A stretch of DNA of 8,400 nucleotides from Deltaproteobacteria bacterium. GTDB taxonomy: Bacteria > Desulfobacterota > Syntrophobacteria > B119-G9. Below the pieces are notes generated by a model. The model saw only the letters and a list, made by a program, of their open reading frames with translations. It did not search any database and was not told where the DNA came from. The position numbers and the translations under genes were made by a program. The first letter of the stretch is position 1; every line of letters begins with the position of its first letter. Positions 1-6,665 of the stretch are shown in pieces. The stretch lies in assembly GCA_003646715.1 (NCBI GenBank), contig QMLL01000057.1:1-8400 (forward strand). The letters are read 5' to 3'.

Positions 1-2
1 AA

Positions 3-815
3 CTTTTGCCATGGCAAAAAACGTTGCCAGGCGCAGAAAGGATCAAGAATTCTTTTCCTTCGGAGGTGGATAGTTTTGAAGTGGGTATTGTTCTGGATTG
101 TGGAGAACTAAGCAGAACAGGTAGAAACGAAGACGAGATTAGAAGAATACCGGTGTTGATAAATATAGACCATCATCTTACGAACAAGCCATTCACAGAA
201 CTGCGGATGGCTGACACTAAAGCGAGTAGTACTTCGGAACTCCTATTTGATCTGTTTAATTCGTTGACCATAGATTGGTCAGTCTCGATCTGCACGAACC
301 TTTATGTGGGGATTTTTACGGATACAGGGTCGTTTCGATTTTCGAATACAAACGAACGATGCCTGGAAATAGCATCTTTTTTGGTCAAAAATGGTGCTTC
401 GCCATCTCAAATAGCCGAAAAAATTTACAATACCTGCAAGGTAAACAGACTGAGGTTATTGCACGAAGTGTTGGGAACTCTTGAACTAACACCAGCGGGT
501 GACATCGCGTATGTAACAGCTACAAGGGAAATGTTTCAAAAAACCGGAACTACTTCAAGAGATACTGAAGATTTTATCAATTTCCCGAGAGCCATAAAGG
601 ACATAAAAATAGCCATTTTTTTCAGAGAAGAAGAAAACAACTTTATAAACGTAAGTTATCGATCGGTGGGCAATATCAACGTGGCTGAACTTGCCGGATA
701 TTTTGGCGGGGGAGGACATTACAATGCTGCCGCCTGCCGATTCCGGGGACTGACGATGAGCGAAGTTATGGAAAAAGTAATTAGAGCCGCAAATGATTTT
801 CTGCATGGAAAATAA
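3..815 (+). CDS. nrnA: NrnA-like DHH/DHHA1 phosphoesterase (nanoRNase / pAp phosphatase), 5'-truncated by the window edge
   Basis: The frame is open from the left edge to TAA at 813-815, giving 270 codons; the gene begins upstream, so the TTG at 6 is not taken as its start. Visible DHH-family motifs are an Asp in DCGELSR (about 96-116), the IDHH signature (DHH at 168-176), FTDTGSFRFSNT with its Asp at 321-323, and the C-terminal DHHA1 substrate motif GGGGHYNAA beginning at 705. The first family motif (the DGDA-type motif) lies off the window. Known relatives such as Bacillus NrnA are Mn-dependent cytosolic enzymes that hydrolyse 2-5-mer RNAs to mononucleotides and dephosphorylate 3'-phosphoadenosine 5'-phosphate. 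The position directly before truB-rpsO-pnp is a common arrangement and fits a role finishing RNA decay begun by PNPase. The family assignment is firm; the exact substrate preference (nanoRNA, pAp or cyclic-dinucleotide-derived pApA/pGpG) is inferred. Confidence 0.88.
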   Translation, partial: LLPWQKTLPGAERIKNSFPSEVDSFEVGIVLDCGELSRTGRNEDEIRRIPVLINIDHHLTNKPFTELRMADTKASSTSELLFDLFNSLTIDWSVSICTNLYVGIFTDTGSFRFSNTNERCLEIASFLVKNGASPSQIAEKIYNTCKVNRLRLLHEVLGTLELTPAGDIAYVTATREMFQKTGTTSRDTEDFINFPRAIKDIKIAIFFREEENNFINVSYRSVGNINVAELAGYFGGGGHYNAAACRFRGLTMSEVMEKVIRAANDFLHGK

Positions 816-852
816 AGTAGACTGCGATCAGAAAAATACGGCGCTCGAAAGT

Positions 853-860
853 AGGAGAGG
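853..860 (+). promoter_or_regulatory. Putative ribosome binding site of truB (AGGAGAGG)
   Basis: AGGAGAGG lies 10 nt before the GTG at 871. It supports that GTG over the upstream in-frame ATGs at 793 and 805, neither of which has a recognisable purine-rich site in front of it. Confidence 0.45.
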
Positions 861-870
861 CACAGAAAAA

Positions 871-1821
871 GTGCTCCTTTCGGGCGTTTTGGTGATTGAC
901 AAGGAAGCTGGGATAAGCTCATTCGGGGTAGTATTAAAGGTTAGGAAACTTTTAAAAGTAAAGAAAGCAGGGCATACCGGCACTCTCGACCCCTTCGCCA
1001 CAGGAGTCCTGGTGGTTTGTCTGGAACAGGCAACCAAAATAATACCTTATTTGGAGGAAGGAACAAAAGAATACGTATTTACCATACACTTTGGAATTGA
1101 GACAGATACCTGGGATTCAACCGGACAGATAACCAAAAAGATAGAACCACCAAAGGTGGAAGTCAACAACATAGAATCGGTTGTATCCGAATTAATCGGG
1201 ACCGTCGAACTGCCGGTGCCACGATTTTCTGCAGTTAAAGTGAGTGGTAAGAGACTGTATAAGCTTGCAAGAAAGGGAATCGAATTCGAAACACCCAAAA
1301 AGGAAAGTAACATTTCAAAAATTGAGATGCTAGACTTTGCGTGGCCGGAAGTAACCCTTGCTATCGAGTGCAGCAAAGGAACTTACGTCCGAAGCGTTGC
1401 GAAAGCCATAGGAGACCTGCTTGGAATTCCGGCACATGTCAAAAAATTAAGAAGACTGAGAAGCGGACGTTTTTCACTGAAAAATGCAATAACAATAGAC
1501 GAATTAGCATCATCAATCAAAAACAATACCGTATGGCAACAAATTATGAGTATGAGTTCGGCGCTAGATCATCTCCCGATTATCAGGATAGATAAGCAGA
1601 CTGCAGAATCTATTAGAAAGGGAGGAGTTCAAGCAATAGATCTCAGATTTGGCAAAAGTAGTATAACGCTTTACAAACATGTTCGTGTTGTTTCTGGCAA
1701 TGATGATCTTGTAGCGATAGCTGAAGTTAAAAGAGGCAACTCACTGGCAATTACCAGGGTTTTTCCGCAGACTAATGCATTAATCGGTCTTGTTCAAGCG
1801 GCTAAAACTACACAAAAATAA
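871..1821 (+). CDS. truB: tRNA pseudouridine(55) synthase TruB
   Basis: The enzyme isomerises U55 to pseudouridine in the T-loop of tRNAs. From GTG 871 the product is 316 residues, close to the usual TruB size, and starts MLLSGVLVIDKEAG, which lines up with the family's GVLLLDKPxG beginning. The catalytic motif GHTGTLDPFATG is intact, with the nucleophilic Asp at residue 40. The motif KGTYVRSVAKAIGDLLG supplies the conserved Tyr and Arg of the pseudouridine synthase core. The last 80 or so residues look like the more variable TruB C-terminal/PUA-like domain. Two longer starts are in frame: ATG 793 (342 residues) and ATG 805 (338 residues). Both overlap the end of the DHH gene and would add a polar extension of 22-26 residues without a family counterpart. 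I prefer 871 because of its AGGAGAGG site, but 805 cannot be excluded. The gene is probably cotranscribed with its neighbours. Confidence 0.93.
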   Translation: MLLSGVLVIDKEAGISSFGVVLKVRKLLKVKKAGHTGTLDPFATGVLVVCLEQATKIIPYLEEGTKEYVFTIHFGIETDTWDSTGQITKKIEPPKVEVNNIESVVSELIGTVELPVPRFSAVKVSGKRLYKLARKGIEFETPKKESNISKIEMLDFAWPEVTLAIECSKGTYVRSVAKAIGDLLGIPAHVKKLRRLRSGRFSLKNAITIDELASSIKNNTVWQQIMSMSSALDHLPIIRIDKQTAESIRKGGVQAIDLRFGKSSITLYKHVRVVSGNDDLVAIAEVKRGNSLAITRVFPQTNALIGLVQAAKTTQK

Positions 1822-1834
1822 TAAAAATAGGAAA

Positions 1835-1842
1835 AAGGAGGA
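1835..1842 (+). promoter_or_regulatory. Strong Shine-Dalgarno of rpsO
   Basis: AAGGAGGA is followed by 8 nt and then the GTG start at 1851. This is a near-consensus site at good spacing, matching the high translation expected for a ribosomal protein. It fixes GTG as the rpsO start. Confidence 0.85.
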
Positions 1843-1850
1843 ATGGACAA

Positions 1851-2120
1851 GTGGTATTGACCCCTGAGCAGAAAAAGTCAATCATCGAGGATTTTCAAAT
1901 TCATCCGAATGATACGGGCTCGCCTGAGGTACAGGTAGCTCTGCTAACCGAACGAATAAAATATCTTACAGAACATTTTAAGGTTCACAAAAAGGATTAT
2001 CATTCGAGAAGAGGCTTACTCAAGCTGGTCGGTCAAAGACGCCAGTTATTAAATTACTTAAAGAAAAAGAATTTCGATCGTTATCGGGTTCTGATAGAGC
2101 GCCTCGGACTAAGACGGTAG
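1851..2120 (+). CDS. rpsO: 30S ribosomal protein S15
   Basis: S15 is a primary binder of the central domain of 16S rRNA and takes part in an intersubunit bridge. The product is 89 residues, the standard bacterial length. It carries the family signatures TGSPEVQVALLTERI (residues 22-35) and HSRRGLLKLVGQRRQLLNYL (residues 50-69), the latter holding the RNA-contacting His-Ser-Arg-Arg stretch. Translation starts at GTG 1851 behind a near-consensus Shine-Dalgarno. Only 29 nt separate it from truB, so any S15 autoregulatory operator would have to lie in this short gap or in the truB tail; I did not recognise one. It is followed by pnp, the classic rpsO-pnp pairing seen from E. coli to Bacillus. Nothing odd is seen in the sequence. 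Confidence 0.97.
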   Translation: MVLTPEQKKSIIEDFQIHPNDTGSPEVQVALLTERIKYLTEHFKVHKKDYHSRRGLLKLVGQRRQLLNYLKKKNFDRYRVLIERLGLRR

Positions 2121-2141
2121 CGTAAATTAATTCAAAAGATC

Positions 2142-2207
2142 CGCAAAATTGTTAGAAAGAGTTTTGCAGCCTAAGTTTGCATAAATTCGATAGAGGTACA
2201 ATTTGCG
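2142..2207 (+). promoter_or_regulatory. Candidate structured leader between rpsO and pnp with two competing stems
   Basis: GCAAAATT (2143-2150) can pair with AGTTTTGC (2160-2167) through one G-U pair, leaving a 9-nt loop. Alternatively CGCAAAATTG (2142-2151) can pair with CAATTTGCG (2199-2207) with a single bulged A. The same 5' arm cannot be in both stems. There is no U-run after either stem, so it does not look like an intrinsic terminator. In E. coli a stem in the same gap is cut by RNase III and used in pnp autoregulation. A similar role here is only an analogy, and the stems are AT-rich and modest. Confidence 0.3.
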
Positions 2208-2223
2208 AAAACCAAATATATTT

Positions 2224-2229
2224 AGGTGA
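2224..2229 (+). promoter_or_regulatory. Shine-Dalgarno deciding the pnp start
   Basis: AGGTGA is followed by 5 nt and then ATG 2235. The GTG at 2226 is itself part of this element, so ATG 2235 is the better start. Confidence 0.7.
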
Positions 2230-2234
2230 ACAAT

Positions 2235-4337
2235 ATGAAAGAAACGGTAAAGTGCGAAATAGGTAGCAAAGAACTAGTAATTGAGTCAGGTCAGATCGCC
2301 CGCCAGGCAAGTGGGGCTGTACTTGTAAAATACGGGGAAACAGTTGTTCTTGTAACAACCGTAACCGATATTAAAAAAAGAGAAGGAATCGATTTTTTGC
2401 CTCTCGCGGTCGATTACCAGGAAATGAGCTATGCCGCGGGTCGAATCCCGGGCAGCTTTTTCAGAAGAGAGATCGGGCGTCCCAGCGAAAAGGAAACCTT
2501 GACCTCGCGCCTGATTGACAGACCTGTAAGGCCTCTTTTCCCCGAAGGGTATAGAAACGAGACTCAAATCATAGCAACCGTGTTGTCAGTTGATTCCGAA
2601 AACGAACCCGATATTCTGGCAATGACAGGAGCTTCGGCTGCTTTGCACATTTCTCAGGCTCCTTTTGCAGGACCTATCGCGGGCGTACGGGTAGGAAGAA
2701 TTGACGGGAAATTCATGATAAATCCAACGTTCTCGGAAATGGAAAAAACCGACATTAACCTCGTGGTTGCCGGTAGCAGGGAAGGTATAGTAATGGTTGA
2801 GGGTGGTGCCACATTTGTTTCTGAGGAGGATCTTATAGATGCTATATTCTTTGGCTATGAAGCTATTCTACCCCTGCTGGATATTCAGGATATTCTTAGA
2901 GAAAAACTCGGGAAAGATAAGATGCAGGTCGAAGAAGCAGCTCCTGCCAAAGAGCTGGAAGCTGCCATCAAAGAAATAGCCTATGATTCCCTCGACCAGA
3001 TAATGAGGATCCCGGTTAAGCTGGAAAGATATGCTGAGAAGCGAAAACTAAAGGAAGAAGTAATCGGGGCTCTCGAGGAAAAAGAATTCTTCGATCCTTC
3101 GGCGGCTGACAGGATACTTCATGACATTGAGAGAGAAGTCGTTCGAAAAATGGTAATTGAAGAGAAACGAAGGATCGACGGCCGTGGTTTCGACGAAATC
3201 AGACCGATCAGGTGCGAAGTTGGACTTCTTCCCAGAACACACGGATCAAGCCTTTTTCAGCGAGGAGAAACCCAGGTCATGGCAATCACGACACTGGGCT
3301 CTTCGGGTGACGAGCAAAAAGTGGAAGCCTTGGCCGGGGAAACCTTTAAATCTTTTATGTTGCATTATAACTTTCCTCCGTACTGCGTGGGGGAGGTAAA
3401 AATGCTGAGAGGGCCGAGCCGAAGGGAAATTGGGCATGGTGCACTGGCTGAGCGAGCGTTAAAGCCGGTAGTACCCAACAGCGACGAGTTCCCTTATACA
3501 ATTCGAGTGGTTTCCGAGGTAATGGAATCCAACGGTTCATCATCTATGGCAACGGTTTGCGGAGGTTCTCTTTCCTTAATGGATGCCGGCGTACCTATCA
3601 AGAAACAGGTTGCCGGTATAGCAATGGGCCTGATGATAGAAAAGGGTGAGATTGCCATTTTGTCTGATATTCTCGGAGACGAAGATCACCTGGGTGACAT
3701 GGATTTTAAAGTAACTGGAACAGAAGAAGGTATCACGGCACTTCAAATGGATATAAAAATAGCTGGAATTACAAGGGAAGTCCTTCAAAAAGCTCTTGAG
3801 CAGGCCAAAAAAGGCCGTCTATTTATCCTGGACAAGATGAACGAAGTTCTCAGTGCACCTCGACCCGAACTGTCGAAGTACGCTCCAAGAATCATAACCA
3901 TGCAAATAAACCCTGAAAAAATCAGAGACGTCATTGGTCCCGGCGGAAAAATGGTGAGAAGTATAATTTCTGAGACCAACACGAAGATCGATATAGAAGA
4001 CAATGGTAAAATAACCATAATGAGTCCGGATCTCGAAGGATGCAGAAAAGCCATGGACATGATAAAGAAAGTGGCTGCGGAAGCTGAAGTTGGTGAGATT
4101 TATCTTGCCAAGATTACACGCATCACGGATTATGGCGCGTTTGCAGAAATTCTTCCTCACACGGAAGGTCTGATCCATATTTCCCAGCTTGAAAATAGAC
4201 GAGTCCGCAAAGTCTCTGACGTCGTCAAAGAAGGTGACAGGGTTCTTGTTAAAGTAATCGATATTGATAAAGATGGAAGAATCAGACTCAGCAGAAAAGC
4301 AGCGCTTGGAGCCAGGAAGGAGGATATCAAAAATTAG
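2235..4337 (+). CDS. pnp: Polynucleotide phosphorylase (PNPase)
   Basis: PNPase is a trimeric cytosolic enzyme that degrades RNA 3' to 5' by phosphorolysis and can also add tails. The 700-residue product matches the usual length and has the full domain order. RNase PH domain 1 carries GSFFRREIGRPSEKE (about 73-87) and IDRPVRPLF (94-102). An all-helical linker follows. RNase PH domain 2 holds the active-site block GDEDHLGDMDFK, in which Asp484, Asp490 and Lys492 correspond to E. coli Asp486, Asp492 and Lys494. Next are a KH domain with the GPGG loop at 568-571 and an S1 domain from about 618 with DYGAF. ATG 2235 is chosen over GTG 2226 because AGGTGA sits just in front of it. The final codons contain a strong Shine-Dalgarno that probably serves the next gene. 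No lesion or missing residue was found. Confidence 0.97.
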   Translation: MKETVKCEIGSKELVIESGQIARQASGAVLVKYGETVVLVTTVTDIKKREGIDFLPLAVDYQEMSYAAGRIPGSFFRREIGRPSEKETLTSRLIDRPVRPLFPEGYRNETQIIATVLSVDSENEPDILAMTGASAALHISQAPFAGPIAGVRVGRIDGKFMINPTFSEMEKTDINLVVAGSREGIVMVEGGATFVSEEDLIDAIFFGYEAILPLLDIQDILREKLGKDKMQVEEAAPAKELEAAIKEIAYDSLDQIMRIPVKLERYAEKRKLKEEVIGALEEKEFFDPSAADRILHDIEREVVRKMVIEEKRRIDGRGFDEIRPIRCEVGLLPRTHGSSLFQRGETQVMAITTLGSSGDEQKVEALAGETFKSFMLHYNFPPYCVGEVKMLRGPSRREIGHGALAERALKPVVPNSDEFPYTIRVVSEVMESNGSSSMATVCGGSLSLMDAGVPIKKQVAGIAMGLMIEKGEIAILSDILGDEDHLGDMDFKVTGTEEGITALQMDIKIAGITREVLQKALEQAKKGRLFILDKMNEVLSAPRPELSKYAPRIITMQINPEKIRDVIGPGGKMVRSIISETNTKIDIEDNGKITIMSPDLEGCRKAMDMIKKVAAEAEVGEIYLAKITRITDYGAFAEILPHTEGLIHISQLENRRVRKVSDVVKEGDRVLVKVIDIDKDGRIRLSRKAALGARKEDIKN
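4317..4324 (+). promoter_or_regulatory. Strong Shine-Dalgarno inside the end of pnp, probably for the M16 peptidase
   Basis: AAGGAGGA lies within the last codons of pnp. No ATG, GTG or TTG occurs at 5-12 nt beyond it in any frame. In the peptidase frame an ATT at 4333 is 9 nt after the GGAGG core. A second, weaker site, GAGG at 4337-4340, precedes TTG 4348 by 7 nt. The element may load ribosomes for either start, or be a coincidence of pnp codons for Arg-Lys-Glu-Asp. Confidence 0.45.
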
Positions 4338-4347
4338 AGGCCCGCTC

Positions 4348-5604
4348 TTGTACCAGAAAACAACACTGGAAAATGGAATCAGAATCGTAACAGAAAAGAT
4401 ACCTCACTTGCATTCGGTCTCTGTAGGAGTTTGGGTTGATGCAGGTTCAAGAGACGAGGAACCAAGTGAAAGTGGCATTACCCACTTTATCGAGCATATG
4501 CTATTCAAGGGTACCGAGAAAAGGTCCGCCCTTCAAATAGCTAAAGAATTCGATGCGATAGGAGGACTTTCCAACGCTTTCACCAGCAAAGAACACACCT
4601 GCTTCCATGCAAAGGTAATCGATTACCACTTGCCCCTCGTTATTGATATCCTGAGCGACATATTCTTGAATTCGAAGTTTGACAAAGAAGAAATGGACCG
4701 TGAAAGAGCAGTTATCTTGCAGGAAATCTGCATGGTGGAAGACACTCCTGACGATTACATTCATATCCTTCTGAGTGAACATTTCTGGGGAAATCACAGC
4801 CTTGCCCGCCCCATTTATGGATATCGAGAAACGGTACAATCTTTTGATAAAGATAAAATCCTGCGATATATGAAAAAACACTACCATCCGGGGCGGATTG
4901 TGATCGCCGCAGCTGGCAACGTGGAGCATGAAAACTTAATCAAGCTGGTTGAAGACTCTTTCGGCAACCTGGCAAAAAATCCCAATTCATACAAAAGAAT
5001 CAAACCTCAACCACAACCCAATGTCTATTGCACCACCAAAGAACTTGAACAAACCCATCTTTGTATAGCAACTCAAACTTGCTCTCTCAAAAATCAGGAA
5101 CGTTATCTCTGCGGGGTTTTTAACATAATCCTCGGTGGGAGCATGAGCAGCAGGCTGTTTCAGGAAGTCAGAGAGAAAAGAGGCCTTGCTTATTCTGTTT
5201 ATTCGTTTGTTTCTATGCACACCGACACAGGGATGCTGGGAATTTATGCTGGAGTGCAAAAAGATAAGCTGAATGCCGCTCTTGAAGCTATTAGAGGAAC
5301 CATAATTGAACTCAAAAGCAAACCCGTGAATGACGAAGAGCTGAAGCTAGCCAAAGATCATATCAAAGGAAACATGTACCTCAATGCCGAGAGCTCTGAC
5401 AGCCGCATGAGCAGGCTAGCAAAAAATGAAATTCTGTATAATAGACTTGTTCCTTTTGAAGAGATTGAAGAAAATCTTGAAGCTGTAACCGGCAAAGGAA
5501 TACAGCAGTGGGTCAATTCGGTTTTTAAGGCAGAGAGCCTGGCCCTTGAAGTTCTCGGACCGATAAATAAAACCGATATTAAGGTTGATATTAGAAAAAT
5601 CTAG
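4348..5604 (+). CDS. M16 family (pitrilysin / MPP-like) zinc metallopeptidase
   Basis: The protein belongs to the clamshell zinc peptidases related to mitochondrial processing peptidase and Bacillus MlpA/YmxG. From TTG 4348 it has 418 residues, the normal length for the single-chain bacterial form, and begins MYQKTTLENGIRIV, where family members usually begin. The inverted zinc motif HFIEH is at residues 46-50 (His46, His50 ligands, Glu49 catalytic). The third ligand is probably Glu126 in ERAVILQEI. The C-terminal half keeps SSRLFQEVREKRGLAY (268-282 region), the M16 substrate-binding Arg/Tyr motif. No signal peptide is seen, so it should be cytosolic unless exported another way. It follows pnp with no real gap and is surely cotranscribed. 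Starts at ATG 4273 or TTG 4264 would lie deep in pnp and lack a binding site; ATT 4333 is an unusual alternative. Natural substrates are unknown. Confidence 0.92.
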   Translation: MYQKTTLENGIRIVTEKIPHLHSVSVGVWVDAGSRDEEPSESGITHFIEHMLFKGTEKRSALQIAKEFDAIGGLSNAFTSKEHTCFHAKVIDYHLPLVIDILSDIFLNSKFDKEEMDRERAVILQEICMVEDTPDDYIHILLSEHFWGNHSLARPIYGYRETVQSFDKDKILRYMKKHYHPGRIVIAAAGNVEHENLIKLVEDSFGNLAKNPNSYKRIKPQPQPNVYCTTKELEQTHLCIATQTCSLKNQERYLCGVFNIILGGSMSSRLFQEVREKRGLAYSVYSFVSMHTDTGMLGIYAGVQKDKLNAALEAIRGTIIELKSKPVNDEELKLAKDHIKGNMYLNAESSDSRMSRLAKNEILYNRLVPFEEIEENLEAVTGKGIQQWVNSVFKAESLALEVLGPINKTDIKVDIRKI

Positions 5605-5665
5605 GTGTATCAAGTAGTAGCAGCATTTTGTTCTTCACACTACCACCTGAAATACCTGGCTTAAG

Positions 5666-6568
5666 ATGGATCAGAGCTTGCAAGAATCACTGGATTTCAT
5701 TGGTTATTTAATCGAAAAGGGCGGACCCGAGGAGCACGAGTACTCAAAGCTCACAAAAGGTTTCAACAACATTTTAGAAAGTATAAAAAGGGGAACTTTC
5801 AGATACAACGACCTTCCTAAATACTGGCAGTTCTTTCGCAAGGTCTTTCTCACTCTCAACACAATGCAGGGATTTGTTGTTCTCAAGCCGCACGGTTATC
5901 CTGGAGATTTCGAAATTATAGACAGAATCTACCAGAAATGGAGATCTCCCCAGGAAGACCTTTTTAGATGGGATTCTTATTTCCACGCACAGGCAGCAGC
6001 AAAAGCGGTCAGAAACAGGAAAAAGTATTTTGTTAAGGTCATAAGTTCGCTGGCCAGTGAAAAGCAAGGCCAACCCGTGACAATGTTGAATGTAGGCAGC
6101 GGACCGGGGCGCGATCTTTGTGAATTGTTTGAAGCTGCAGAGTTGCCGAATATCAGCATAGATTGCGTGGATGTAGACAAGAACGCCCTTCATTACTCAT
6201 TGAAATTGAACAAAAAAAACCTGAGCAATTTAAATTTCATCCATAAGAACATATTGAGGTTCAAACCGGACAAACAATATGATATTATCTGGTCCGCTGG
6301 TGTTTTTGACTATCTCAGTGATAAAGTGTTCCTGTATCTCCTGAATCGTTTCAAGAGCTGGGTAAAAGAGAATGGGAACATAATAATTGGCAATTTTTCT
6401 CAGAAAAACCCTACCAGACCGTACATGGAGTTCGGTCACTGGTTCATATTTCACAGATCAGAAAGGAAACTTCTGGAGCTGGCAAAAAAAGCAAATTTTG
6501 CCAGTGAACAAATCAAGGTAGAAAAAGAACCTGAAGGTATAAATCTCTTTTTGTGGATACAATTTTGA
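5666..6568 (+). CDS. Class I SAM-dependent methyltransferase, PhcB-like (3-hydroxy fatty acid methyl ester synthase family)
   Basis: The 300-residue product has a helical N-terminal third and a Rossmann-type methyltransferase core. SAM motif I is VGSGPGRD at residues 143-150. The acidic end of strand 2 is DCVDVD (166-171). The post-motif block is IIWSAGVFDYL (207-217), where SAGVFDYL is typical of this subgroup. Upstream, KPHGYPGDFEIID (74-86) and AVRNRKKYF (114-122) resemble conserved blocks that I recall from proteins annotated as extracellular-factor 3-hydroxypalmitic acid methyl ester biosynthesis enzymes (Ralstonia PhcB type). Such proteins methylate a fatty-acid carboxylate; the substrate here is not shown by sequence. 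ATG 5666 is the first possible start, since an in-frame TGA lies at 5648, but it has no clear Shine-Dalgarno. It lies 61 nt after the peptidase gene. It is soluble, with no signal peptide or membrane segment. Sure of methyltransferase, fair on subfamily. Confidence 0.85.
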   Translation: MDQSLQESLDFIGYLIEKGGPEEHEYSKLTKGFNNILESIKRGTFRYNDLPKYWQFFRKVFLTLNTMQGFVVLKPHGYPGDFEIIDRIYQKWRSPQEDLFRWDSYFHAQAAAKAVRNRKKYFVKVISSLASEKQGQPVTMLNVGSGPGRDLCELFEAAELPNISIDCVDVDKNALHYSLKLNKKNLSNLNFIHKNILRFKPDKQYDIIWSAGVFDYLSDKVFLYLLNRFKSWVKENGNIIIGNFSQKNPTRPYMEFGHWFIFHRSERKLLELAKKANFASEQIKVEKEPEGINLFLWIQF

Positions 6569-6650
6569 ATCAGAGAATCCAATGGCACTCTTTAGCCTTA
6601 TCACCAGCGTTTTTCCCGCGCCAATTTCCATGTTTTTTGTTAACTCATTA

Positions 6651-6655
6651 CGGAG
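6651..6655 (+). promoter_or_regulatory. Ribosome binding site of the WalJ-like gene
   Basis: CGGAG is followed by 10 nt and then GTG 6666. It supports that GTG as the start. The 97-nt gap before the gene shows no other convincing signal. Confidence 0.5.
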
Positions 6656-6665
6656 TATATAAAAA

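Noticed and set aside
605..623. AAAAAT-AGCC-ATTTTT hairpin with a T-run, resembling a terminator
   Set aside because: It lies in the middle of the DHH coding sequence and has an all-AT stem; it is explained by codons for Lys-Ile-Ala-Ile-Phe-Phe.
6..815. TTG at position 6 as the start of the DHH gene
   Set aside because: The frame is open to the window edge and the first conserved DHH-family motif is missing, so the real start is upstream.
3819..4178. Minus-strand open frame of 119 codons opposite pnp
   Set aside because: It is antisense to the KH and S1 region of pnp, has no family-like sequence, and is explained as a shadow of a conserved gene.
4264..4347. Longer M16 peptidase starting at TTG 4264 or ATG 4273 inside pnp
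   Set aside because: No Shine-Dalgarno precedes either codon, the overlap with pnp would be long, and the extra polar residues have no family counterpart.
4501..4929. Minus-strand open frame of 142 codons opposite the M16 peptidase
   Set aside because: The plus strand encodes conserved peptidase motifs throughout this stretch, and the antisense product shows no domain or ribosome binding site.
6569..6665. Possible terminator or promoter between the methyltransferase and the WalJ-like gene
   Set aside because: Only three-base stems were found, and TTGTTA at 6637 has no -10 at proper spacing before the start codon.
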